Made by a program: the position numbers and the translations under genes. From Prochlorococcus sp. HOT208_60m_813I02 (GTDB taxonomy: Bacteria; Cyanobacteriota; Cyanobacteriia; PCC-6307; Cyanobiaceae): a DNA stretch of 43,722 nt. Below are positions 19,935-28,026 of this stretch, one piece after another; within the stretch, counting starts at the first letter, position 1; each line of letters begins with the position of its first letter. The notes below the pieces were generated by a model. That model saw only the letters and a program-made list of their open reading frames with translations. It was not told where the DNA came from and did no database searches. The DNA lies in the NCBI GenBank assembly GCA_002025865.1, contig MWOR01000208.1, positions 1 to 43,722 of the forward strand. Direction: 5' to 3'.

Positions 19935-20129
19935 TTAAGAATTTGAAAATTTATTAAAAACTAATATTATTGTAACTAAAAGAGCTGGACCAAAAACTAG
20001 TAATACTATAAGAAAGTTATTAATTATTAAAACATCGGGGTATGAGTATCCAATAAGTTTAAATAATCCAGCCAGCAACAATGAAATTAGCCAAATAAAA
20101 AAATATTTTAAATTTGCTTTATCAAACAA
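19935..20129 (-). CDS. Small two-helix membrane protein, unknown function
   Basis: This is a 64-aa protein with two predicted membrane segments, roughly residues 10-28 (FFIWLISLLLAGLFKLIG) and 33-57 (VLIINNFLIVLLVFGPALLVTIILV), and short polar ends. I do not recognise a family. The start would be TTG 20129; there is no in-frame ATG. It is divergent from the DUF3134-like gene, whose ATG is at 20150, and lies 36 bp upstream of argG on the same strand. It is probably real because it fills the gap neatly and has clear membrane composition, but only conservation would prove it. Confidence 0.6.
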   Translation of the reverse strand: MFDKANLKYFFIWLISLLLAGLFKLIGYSYPDVLIINNFLIVLLVFGPALLVTIILVFNKFSNS

Positions 20130-20149
20130 AGTTTTTTGTGCGCATCATT

Positions 20150-20464
20150 ATGTATTATCCTATAGATAGAACAAAACCTTTAATGGATTCAAATAAATTA
20201 AAACTTAGATTGGACGACATTGCTGAAGTCAATCCTGCTTTAACTTGCTACCACAGAGATGATCCAGCTCCTGTATTGCCATTAAGAGAAGAACCTGATC
20301 TGCTATCTTGGCTCGAAAATTCAGGTAGACTAGTTGCAGAAAAAGATGGAGATTCACAAGAGATTAGTACCATAGAAGAAGAAGAACTTTCAGCTCTTAT
20401 GGGAGAAAAAGAAGATTATAAAACTGAAGAAGATCCTTCATTAGAAGATGATTGGGAAGATTAA
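20150..20464 (+). CDS. DUF3134-like cyanobacterial protein
   Basis: This soluble protein of about 104 aa carries NPALTCYHRDDPAPVLPLREEPDLLSWLENSGRLVAEK (about 28-65), which resembles the cyanobacterial DUF3134 core (NPAL...PAPVIPL...LLDWLE.TGRL). This is from memory of the family. The C-terminal third is strongly acidic (Glu/Asp-rich, ending DDWED). Function is unknown. I choose ATG 20150 (MYYPIDRTK); the frame is open further up, and ATG 20183 (MDSNKLKLR) is the alternative. The last 17 bp overlap the mraY start, suggesting translational coupling. Confidence 0.7.
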   Translation: MYYPIDRTKPLMDSNKLKLRLDDIAEVNPALTCYHRDDPAPVLPLREEPDLLSWLENSGRLVAEKDGDSQEISTIEEEELSALMGEKEDYKTEEDPSLEDDWED

Positions 20465-21524
20465 AAAGCTTAACTTTGAATCTTTATTTATATTAAATAC
20501 TTTTGCTTTAATAGTTACCTCCTATCTTTTTAATAATTTTATTTTTACGGGAGTTTACATATTATTCTTCTTTATTTCTATTTTTACAACGAAAAATGGT
20601 CTAAAGATTATCAAAAAATTTAATTTACTTCAAAATATTAGGAGTGAAGGCCCATCTAATCATATTAAAAAAAGTGATACTCCAACAATGGGTGGGGTTT
20701 TTATGATAATCCCTTTTTTAATTTTGCTTTTGATAATAACTATCAATTTAGGTTCTCTAAAATTATTTCTTTTATTACTAACTATTTTTGGTTTCTTTAT
20801 TACAGGATTTTTAGATGATTATTTAAGCATTAAAAAAAAAGAGAACACAGGTTTAAAAACAAAAGAAAAATTTACCCTACAAAGTGTCATCTCAACAATT
20901 TTTATATTGTTAGCCTTTGAAAATAACTTAATCAGTCCATTAATAGCAGTTTCTGACTCCTGGGGAATAAATATGAATTTTTTCATATTGCCAGTTTCTT
21001 TTTTAGTACTTGTTGGCATAAGTAATTCAGTAAATTTGACTGATGGGCTAGATGGCTTAGCTGCTGGATGCAGTGGGATTGTCTTTTATGGATTAGGAAC
21101 AGAAATATTACTGAAAGAACAACAAGAACTTTTTGTTTTTAGTATCTTATGTTTTTCGATGTCCGGGATATGCTTAGGATTTCTAAAGTATAATAGTCAT
21201 CCTGCAAAAATATTTATGGGTGACACAGGATCTCTAAGTATTGGAGCAATTTTGGGTTCTATAGCGTTATTAACCAATAGCGTTTTTACCTTATCTATTT
21301 TCTCAGGAATATTTATTATTGAATCATTATCAGTAATGATTCAAGTAGGGTTTTTTAAAATTACAAAAAAATTATTTCATAGAGGTAAACGCATATTTTT
21401 AATGGCTCCACTACACCACCACTTTGAACTTAAAGGAGTGAAGGAAAAAGAAATAGTTGAAAATTTTTGGAAAATCAACATTTTACTTGTAATTTTAGGT
21501 ATAGTTTTAAAAATCAACCTTTGA
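20448..21524 (+). CDS. mraY: Phospho-N-acetylmuramoyl-pentapeptide-transferase
   Basis: It forms lipid I from UDP-MurNAc-pentapeptide and undecaprenyl phosphate, the first membrane step of peptidoglycan synthesis. The 358-aa multi-span protein has the family motifs SDTPTMGGVFMI, GFLDDYLSIKKKENTGLKTKEKF (with the aspartate pair), NSVNLTDGLDGLAAG, HPAKIFMGDTGSLSIG and APLHHHFELKG. ATG 20448 overlaps the upstream reading frame by 17 bp. It stands outside any mur/fts cluster here; its neighbours are a DUF3134-like gene and an 81-aa unknown. Confidence 0.95.
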   Translation: MIGKIKKLNFESLFILNTFALIVTSYLFNNFIFTGVYILFFFISIFTTKNGLKIIKKFNLLQNIRSEGPSNHIKKSDTPTMGGVFMIIPFLILLLIITINLGSLKLFLLLLTIFGFFITGFLDDYLSIKKKENTGLKTKEKFTLQSVISTIFILLAFENNLISPLIAVSDSWGINMNFFILPVSFLVLVGISNSVNLTDGLDGLAAGCSGIVFYGLGTEILLKEQQELFVFSILCFSMSGICLGFLKYNSHPAKIFMGDTGSLSIGAILGSIALLTNSVFTLSIFSGIFIIESLSVMIQVGFFKITKKLFHRGKRIFLMAPLHHHFELKGVKEKEIVENFWKINILLVILGIVLKINL

Positions 21525-21534
21525 AGAATTTATT

Positions 21535-21780
21535 ATGAATTTTTTTACATGGAAAGATAATGGGTTAACAAGTGACTGCTCAAGTCTTGATGCAATGGCA
21601 TCAAGATTTGAAGAAACTGCTAACTTAATGAAAAAGCTATCTAAGAAGGGCTTTAAACTGAAGAAAACTCAAAATAATCAACTAATTCTTCACCCTGATT
21701 CTGAGGTTTTTGATCAATGGGGATTTATAAGTGAGGAAGTCCCTTTTAAACAACTTTGTTTAATGTCAGATGAAGAATAA
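21535..21780 (+). CDS. Small conserved-looking protein, unknown function
   Basis: This is an 81-aa soluble protein with no membrane segment or signal peptide. It looks like a helix-rich N-terminal half (LDAMASRFEETANLMKKLSKKGFKLKK) followed by a short strand-rich end (QNNQLILHPDSEVFDQWGF). I recognise no family with confidence. It starts 10 bp after mraY on the same strand, so it likely shares that transcript. The last 67 bp overlap the 3' end of the convergent sucrose-phosphate synthase gene, the longest overlap in the window. Amino-acid composition is protein-like, and the position after mraY supports a real gene. Confidence 0.65.
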   Translation: MNFFTWKDNGLTSDCSSLDAMASRFEETANLMKKLSKKGFKLKKTQNNQLILHPDSEVFDQWGFISEEVPFKQLCLMSDEE

Positions 21781-23120
21781 CTATTTGAACTTGAAAATTC
21801 TTCAGTAAGTACTGATAAATAATTACGTACATGAGTGTTCCAACTAAAGTGCCTGTTAACACCCTCAATTCCATTTCTGCTCCATATTTTCCACTGATTA
21901 TTATTTGATATTCCTTTTTCAAGAATAACTTTCAAATCATTAATATCAGTAACATCTACTAAAAGTCCATTTTCACATTTTGAACGAATTTCTTTTGGTC
22001 CTCCATCATTTGTTGATATTATTGGCAATCCACATGAAGAAGCTTCGAGAAGAGTTAAACCAAAAGGTTCTATTAAAGCTGGATTTACAAATACACCACC
22101 TCTGCTAGCAGCCCACCTATATATTGAAGGTATCTGACTTGGAAGATGTTTTTTTGGATATGCTACCTTTCCATACAAATTATATTTATCAATTGTTTCA
22201 AAAATATTATTGAAAACATCTTTTTGTTGAGGGTCAAGTTTAGAAGTATTATCTCTGCAGCCTAAAATCAAAATTAAATTAGTTTTTCTTTTTAATTTTT
22301 CAGATCTTCCATATGCCTCAATCAAAGAAGGAATATTTTTTCTTCGTACAGCTCTAGAAATAGTCAAAAATGGAGGTTTAGTAGAATCCTTTAGAAAAGG
22401 TTTCATCATGTTATCAATTTCGGCTGTCTCTGTTGTGGAATGAATATGGTGAAACTTATTATGATCAACACCAGGAGGAATCACTCTAGCTTTGAGAGGC
22501 GAAAAAGAAGAATATTGGGAATATTGATACACTGACTCTTGTTTTGTGCTTGTAATGACAATATCTGCAGACTTCAATGCTTTTTCTTCTGCCTCAATTC
22601 TTTTACTTATAAAATAAAGTTTTTCTATTTGATTATTTTTTAAACCAGTATCAAGCAATTTCCTTTTTTTCTCTCTTCCTAAAGAATGACCAGTAAAAAT
22701 AAGAGGAACGTTTAAGGATTTACTTAGTTTAACTCCTACGTATCCAGCATCTGCATAATGTGCATGAATGAAATTAGGTTTTTTATTTTTATAGTAAGAA
22801 ATTAGTTTTTCAGTTAAATGATCCAAATAAGGCCAAAGCAATTCTTTTCTTAAATATTTTTTAGGTCCAAATTTAAATCTTAAAATTCTAACTCCAGGTT
22901 CTACAAATTCTTCTTCTTGAGAATATTCATCTTCTACTTTAGGGTCTTTTATTGAACGAGTAACTAAATCAACTTGATCAACTTCTGAAGTATTAGCCAA
23001 ACTTTTAATTAACTCTAAAACATATTGTGTTTGCCCTCCTGTATCTGCATCCCTGCCTAACTCAAGATTTTTAGAACGTATAAGACCATGTAAATGTAAA
23101 TGTAAAAATTTCAACCTCAT
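21714..23120 (-). CDS. sps: Sucrose-phosphate synthase (glycosyltransferase domain)
   Basis: It transfers glucose from UDP- or ADP-glucose to fructose 6-phosphate, giving sucrose 6-phosphate, a compatible-solute precursor. The 468-aa GT4-fold protein begins KFLHLHLHGLIR and has LGRDADTGGQTQYVLEL (donor/acceptor loop), FIHAHYADAGYVG, FTGHSLGREKK, VIPPGVDHNKF, the TISRAVRRKNIPSLIEA sugar-nucleotide region and EPFGLTLLEASSCGLPII with the EX7E motif. It is about the length of the glycosyltransferase domain alone; a C-terminal sucrose-phosphatase domain, fused in some cyanobacteria, is not visible. It has a strong Shine-Dalgarno. The 3' end overlaps an 81-aa gene by 67 bp. Confidence 0.88.
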   Translation of the reverse strand: MRLKFLHLHLHGLIRSKNLELGRDADTGGQTQYVLELIKSLANTSEVDQVDLVTRSIKDPKVEDEYSQEEEFVEPGVRILRFKFGPKKYLRKELLWPYLDHLTEKLISYYKNKKPNFIHAHYADAGYVGVKLSKSLNVPLIFTGHSLGREKKRKLLDTGLKNNQIEKLYFISKRIEAEEKALKSADIVITSTKQESVYQYSQYSSFSPLKARVIPPGVDHNKFHHIHSTTETAEIDNMMKPFLKDSTKPPFLTISRAVRRKNIPSLIEAYGRSEKLKRKTNLILILGCRDNTSKLDPQQKDVFNNIFETIDKYNLYGKVAYPKKHLPSQIPSIYRWAASRGGVFVNPALIEPFGLTLLEASSCGLPIISTNDGGPKEIRSKCENGLLVDVTDINDLKVILEKGISNNNQWKIWSRNGIEGVNRHFSWNTHVRNYLSVLTEEFSSSNSYSSSDIKQSCLKGTSSLINPH

Positions 23121-23128
23121 TCAGAAAA

Positions 23129-23143
23129 TCCTCCGTTCAACGG
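23129..23143 (-). promoter_or_regulatory. Shine-Dalgarno of sps overlapped by a small hairpin
   Basis: On the minus strand GGAGGA (plus-strand 23129-23134) lies 8 nt before the sps ATG. The adjoining 11-nt palindrome CCGTT-C-AACGG (23133-23143) shares its last two bases with this ribosome-binding site. The rest of the 200-bp uvrA-sps gap is AT-rich and shows no gene and no clear terminator. Confidence 0.5.
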
Positions 23144-23320
23144 CCTTTAATACAAATAAGCTGAATTTTCTAAGGAAATATTAAGAAAGCATTATGATTT
23201 TTAAATTTTTTAATACAAAAGTTTTAAAAAAGGAGTTATAGACAAGTTTTGTTCCCCTCTAAAAAACATTTAGTTTTGCTGAAATAATTAAAAATACAAA
23301 GAAATACAACAAAGTTTTTT

Positions 23321-26224
23321 TTATTTTAGAACCTTTTTAAGATATTTTGCTGTATGACTTGTAGGATTTTTAGCTACATCCTCAGGAATACCTTCTGCAA
23401 TGATTTCACCCCCTTTATCCCCTCCATCAGGTCCTAAATCGATAATCCAATCTGAACATCTAATAACATCTAAATTATGTTCAATAACAATTACTGAATT
23501 ACCTTTATCTACCAAGCGTTGTATCACATCCATTAATTTATGAACATCATAAAAACTTAAGCCTGTAGTTGGTTCATCAATCAAATATAAAGTTTTTCCA
23601 GTAGCCCTTTTTGATAATTCGGTAGCTAACTTAACTCTTTGAGCCTCTCCACCTGACAACGTAGGAGCTGGCTGACCTAATTTGACATATCCTAAGCCGA
23701 CATCTACCAATGTAGATAATCTATCAGCAGCTTGAGGTATAGCAGAAAAAGTTTCTGCAGCTTGTTCAACAGTCATCTCTAAAACGTCAGATATATTAAA
23801 ACCTTTATATTTAACTTGAAGAGTTTCTCTATTAAAACGAGCTCCTTTACAAACTTCACATTGAACATACACATCAGGTAAAAAATTCATTTCAATAACA
23901 TTTACTCCCTGCCCTTTACAAGCTTCGCATCTTCCTCCTTTCACGTTAAAGCTAAACTGACCAGCCTGATATCCTCTTGCTTTTGCTTCTACTGTGGCAG
24001 TAAATATCTGCCTTATAGGGTCAAAAGCACCAGTATATGTAGCAGGATTTGATCTTGGAGTTCTTCCTATTGGAGATTGATCAATAACGATAACTTTATC
24101 AATTGCCTTTATACCCTTTAACTCTTTTACACCTTGAGGAAAAGGAACTTTTAATCCTAGAGAATGACACAAAGCAGGATGAAGTAATTCATTTATCAAG
24201 GTGCTCTTCCCACTTCCACTCACACCAGTAACAGAAACTAATCTTCCTAAAGGAAATTCCACAGAGATATTTTTTAAATTATTTTTAGAGCAATTATTTA
24301 AAATTAAACTTTTTTTTACAGATGATCTACGGTCTTTTGGAGTAGGAATAGACTTCCTGCCACTGAGATAAGCTCCAGTTAATGACCTTTCTGAATTTAA
24401 GACATCTTGATAAGATCCTTTAGCAATAATTTCCCCACCATAAACACCTGCGCCTGGACCAATATCTACTAAATAATCTGCAGATTTCATAGTATCTTCA
24501 TCATGTTCAACCACAACCAAAGTATTTCCCAAGTCTCTTAAGCTTTTTAATGTTTCTAATAATCTGTCATTGTCTCTTTGATGCAAACCAATACTTGGTT
24601 CATCTAATACATATAAAACACCAGTAAGACCAGCACCTATTTGTGTAGCCAATCTAATACGCTGAGCCTCACCACCAGACAAAGTCATAGCAGGTCTATC
24701 TAAAGTCAAATAATCTAAACCTACATTAATTAAAAACTTCAAACGTAAACGAATCTCTTTTAAAACTAATTCACCTATCTGCTTTTGTTTTTCTGATAAA
24801 GATATATTTTCTTTCTTTGTCTTACCTAAACCCATGATGCGCTCTACGTGATTTAGGGTTTCGGAAACGCTTATAGAAGTTAAGTCAGTAATGTTGTATG
24901 GACCAAGTTTAACTGCCAAAGCCTCAGGTCTTAATCTTTTTCCAGAACATGTCTTACAGGGAACTAATTCTAGGTACTTTTCTAATTTTTGTTTAACTGA
25001 TTCTCCATTGGCTTCATTCAATTGCCTTTCCAGTATTGGTAAAATCCCCTCAAAAGGTCTTTCAAAACCACTAGAAGTTCTAAAACGACTATCAGCTTGA
25101 ATTAATATTGGTTTATCTGATCCCAAAAGTAGAACTTGTTTTTGCAAGTCACTTAAATCTTTCCAAGGAGTTTTTAATTCAAAACCATAAGCTTGACCTA
25201 CAGAATAAAGTAAAGAGAAGTAATAAGTATTATCTTTTTCACTCCAAGGAGCTATTGCAGCATAAACAGGCAATGTTTTATCAGGTATAACTCTATCAGC
25301 AGTAAATTTTTTTAAATAACCAATCCCATGACAATCTGGACAGGCACCATATGGGCTATTAAAAGAAAATAATCTAGGAGAAAGTTCTTCAACAATAGAA
25401 CCATGTACAGGACATGCATAATTTTCTGAGTAAAGCTTTTCTCTCTCTAAATTAGAAGGTAAATCTTCTCCTTTTTTTGGAACAACTTCTACTATTGCTA
25501 AGCCATCGCCTCTTTTGAGACAAGTTTGTAGTGAATCATTTAATCTTTCTTGTATTCCCTCTCTTGCGATTAATCTATCAACTACTACCTCAATATTATG
25601 AATTTGATTTTTATCTAATTCAATACTATCAGCAAGTTCTCTTACCTCTCCATTGATTCTTACCCTAGCAAATCCTTCAGCAGCTAATCCGCTTATTAAT
25701 TTTGTATGTGTTCCTTTCTTACCTCTTACAACAGGAGCCAACAATTGGTACCTTGTTCCTTCTGGTAAAAGAAGGATTTGATCCACCATTTCATCAATTG
25801 TTTGAGGCGCAATTGGAATCCCGCAGTGGTGACAATGCGGCTCACCAGCACGACCAAACAATAATCTTAAATAATCTTGTATTTCTGTTACTGTTCCAAC
25901 TGTTGATCGAGGATTATGACTTGTAGATTTTTGATCAATTGAAATAGCAGGTGATAAACCTTCAATATTGTCAACATCTGGTTTATCTACTTGACCCAAA
26001 AATTGCCTTGCGTATGCAGAAAGACTCTCAACATATCTTCTTTGACCTTCAGCAAAAATAGTATCAAAAGCCAGAGAACTTTTACCACTTCCACTCACAC
26101 CTGTAAAAACTATAAATTTATTCCTAGGTAGAGAAAGATCAATATTTTTTAAATTATGTTGACGAGCTCCCCTAATATTAATTGAGTTATCTTTTCCAAA
26201 ACTACTATCACCTTTATTAACCAT
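23321..26224 (-). CDS. uvrA: Excinuclease ABC subunit A
   Basis: This is the damage-recognition ATPase of nucleotide excision repair; it loads UvrB at lesions. The 967-aa protein has two ABC ATPase modules with Walker A GVSGSGKSSLAFD (near residues 43-55) and GVSGSGKSTLINE (second half), and two signature LSGGEAQR sequences. Zinc-binding cysteine sets are seen at CPVHGSIVEELSPRLFSFNSPYGACPDCHGIG and at CEACKGQG...CEVCKGARF. Length and order match UvrA fully. The start is ATG 26224, 54 bp downstream of recN on the same strand. A perfect 8-bp dyad sits immediately before the start codon. Confidence 0.97.
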   Translation of the reverse strand: MVNKGDSSFGKDNSINIRGARQHNLKNIDLSLPRNKFIVFTGVSGSGKSSLAFDTIFAEGQRRYVESLSAYARQFLGQVDKPDVDNIEGLSPAISIDQKSTSHNPRSTVGTVTEIQDYLRLLFGRAGEPHCHHCGIPIAPQTIDEMVDQILLLPEGTRYQLLAPVVRGKKGTHTKLISGLAAEGFARVRINGEVRELADSIELDKNQIHNIEVVVDRLIAREGIQERLNDSLQTCLKRGDGLAIVEVVPKKGEDLPSNLEREKLYSENYACPVHGSIVEELSPRLFSFNSPYGACPDCHGIGYLKKFTADRVIPDKTLPVYAAIAPWSEKDNTYYFSLLYSVGQAYGFELKTPWKDLSDLQKQVLLLGSDKPILIQADSRFRTSSGFERPFEGILPILERQLNEANGESVKQKLEKYLELVPCKTCSGKRLRPEALAVKLGPYNITDLTSISVSETLNHVERIMGLGKTKKENISLSEKQKQIGELVLKEIRLRLKFLINVGLDYLTLDRPAMTLSGGEAQRIRLATQIGAGLTGVLYVLDEPSIGLHQRDNDRLLETLKSLRDLGNTLVVVEHDEDTMKSADYLVDIGPGAGVYGGEIIAKGSYQDVLNSERSLTGAYLSGRKSIPTPKDRRSSVKKSLILNNCSKNNLKNISVEFPLGRLVSVTGVSGSGKSTLINELLHPALCHSLGLKVPFPQGVKELKGIKAIDKVIVIDQSPIGRTPRSNPATYTGAFDPIRQIFTATVEAKARGYQAGQFSFNVKGGRCEACKGQGVNVIEMNFLPDVYVQCEVCKGARFNRETLQVKYKGFNISDVLEMTVEQAAETFSAIPQAADRLSTLVDVGLGYVKLGQPAPTLSGGEAQRVKLATELSKRATGKTLYLIDEPTTGLSFYDVHKLMDVIQRLVDKGNSVIVIEHNLDVIRCSDWIIDLGPDGGDKGGEIIAEGIPEDVAKNPTSHTAKYLKKVLK

Positions 26225-26225
26225 G

Positions 26226-26249
26226 TTTAAATCTAAATTATGATTTAAA
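26226..26249. repeat. 8-bp dyad immediately upstream of uvrA
   Basis: TTTAAATC (26226-26233) and GATTTAAA (26242-26249) are perfect complements with an 8-nt spacer, ending one base before the uvrA start codon. It could be a leader hairpin or an operator. It does not match the cyanobacterial LexA-type box as I know it (RGTAC...GTWC). Confidence 0.4.
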
Positions 26250-26278
26250 AAGATTATTATAGTAGAATTTTTTTTATT

Positions 26279-27958
26279 TTACGCAGCTGAGCGATCAAGA
26301 AGTCTAGAAGCATATTCGCTTACTTCACATGAACCTCCACCTATGAGTTCTATTAATTCATTTTTTCTTTGATTTTTTGTAGTTAGTTTTGCAATTGAAG
26401 TATAAGTTATTCCATCAGTTACGTTTTTATTAACTTTAAAATGAGCTGATCCACTAGCAGCTAGAAATGGCTGATGTGTAATACATAAGACTTGTTGATT
26501 TTTAGAAATTTCTTTTATAAGCTCAACCAAAGAAAATAGAGATTTACCACTTAAACCACTATCAATTTCATCTAAAAAGAAAGTATTTGGTTGTTTAGAA
26601 ATACTAGATTTAATAGCTAATAAAAATCTTGACATTTCTCCGCCAGAAATAACATTTGATAATGGAGCAAGCTTCTGATCAGGATTAGCCGAAAACAAAA
26701 AATTTATATCATCAATTCCATCGCCAGAAGGCTTGCATTCAGAAAATTGAATTGAAAAATTTGCATTTTCTAAACCCAGATTGCTTAAAATCGACATTAC
26801 TGAATTTTGTAACTGTTTAGCAATTTTTTTTCTTTCAGTAGATTGAATAACAAATAAAGAATTTAAATTACTTTGTAAATTCTCAATCTGAGCTTGAATC
26901 CTGGAAATATCACTACATTGATAATTTTGTTGAAAATACGTCTTTAATTGATCGCGCTTTTCAATTAATTTAGTAAGATCTAATGAAAAAGTTCTCTCTA
27001 AGTTTTTTAAAAAAAATAATCTTTTTTGTATTTCTGGAAGATTAGATTCATGATTTTCTATTTCTTGCAAATATGAATTTAAATCAAAAATTAAATCTTC
27101 AATATCGGCATAAATATTTAATAACTTCTCTCTAAATTTTTTAATCTTTAAATCGAAATCTGCTGTTTTATTTAAAACCTTTATTGATTGATTTATGAAA
27201 GAAGTTACTGACGGCTCATCATGACTGAAATTATTTAAATTTTCTAATGATGATTTAATTGAATTATTAATTTCTAAATTATTAACAAGTTTTTTTTCTA
27301 CTAACTCTAATTCTAAAATTTCTTCACTGGAATTTAAATCAGCTTCTTCTAAACTCTTCAACATGTGTTTAATTGCCAAGTTTTTTTCTTCTTGATTCTT
27401 AGAAAATTCTATTTTTTTATCCATTAATTCTTTTAAAACTTTAGTTTCTCCCCATATACTTTTAATCTTTTCGCTAGTCTCTCTGAATTCTTGGGAACAT
27501 AAATCATCAATAATTAATCTTCTCTTATCCAAAGAATCAAAGATAAAAGTGTCAGATTGACCTGCAGAATCTATTAAAAATCCTCCAAGTTTTTCTAATG
27601 ATTGTCTATTAATTGGCAAATCATTAAGGCTATATTTGGATAAAATTTTATTGTTCTTTTTATAAGATTTTCTTTTAATTTGTAGTTCTGAAGCAGTTAT
27701 TTCAAAACCATTACTAATTAACCAATTATTAATTTGAGAAGAAGAAGAAAATATTGCCTCAATAACACAAAAATCTTTTCCTGGACGTATTAAATGTTTT
27801 AGAGGTATATTAGTTCCACCAAATAAAGCATTTAGGGAATCCAAAATTAATGATTTTCCTGAACCTGAATCCCCAGTTATGATATTCAAACCTTTTTCGA
27901 AATTAATTTCTATAATTTCTATTAATGCAATATTTTCTATTTTTAGTTGTATTAACAT
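26279..27958 (-). CDS. recN: DNA repair protein RecN
   Basis: This SMC-like ATPase of double-strand break repair has 559 aa, a normal length. The N-terminal head has Walker A GDSGSGKSLILDSL (about 31-44) and AGQSDTFIFDSLDKRRLIID. The middle (about 170-370) is Lys/Glu-rich helical sequence fitting the coiled-coil arm. The C-terminal head has the signature LSNVISGGEMSRFLLAIK and Walker B FFLDEIDSGLSG, then ITHQPFLAA. The start is ATG 27958, divergent from the UbiB-like gene over 68 bp. It lies upstream of uvrA, giving a two-gene DNA-repair block. Confidence 0.95.
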   Translation of the reverse strand: MLIQLKIENIALIEIIEINFEKGLNIITGDSGSGKSLILDSLNALFGGTNIPLKHLIRPGKDFCVIEAIFSSSSQINNWLISNGFEITASELQIKRKSYKKNNKILSKYSLNDLPINRQSLEKLGGFLIDSAGQSDTFIFDSLDKRRLIIDDLCSQEFRETSEKIKSIWGETKVLKELMDKKIEFSKNQEEKNLAIKHMLKSLEEADLNSSEEILELELVEKKLVNNLEINNSIKSSLENLNNFSHDEPSVTSFINQSIKVLNKTADFDLKIKKFREKLLNIYADIEDLIFDLNSYLQEIENHESNLPEIQKRLFFLKNLERTFSLDLTKLIEKRDQLKTYFQQNYQCSDISRIQAQIENLQSNLNSLFVIQSTERKKIAKQLQNSVMSILSNLGLENANFSIQFSECKPSGDGIDDINFLFSANPDQKLAPLSNVISGGEMSRFLLAIKSSISKQPNTFFLDEIDSGLSGKSLFSLVELIKEISKNQQVLCITHQPFLAASGSAHFKVNKNVTDGITYTSIAKLTTKNQRKNELIELIGGGSCEVSEYASRLLDRSAA

Positions 27959-28026
27959 GATAAATCTTCCATATAAAAAAATTAACCTCTTTTTTAAAAA
28001 AATAAAGGTTTTAAATATATAAAGTT

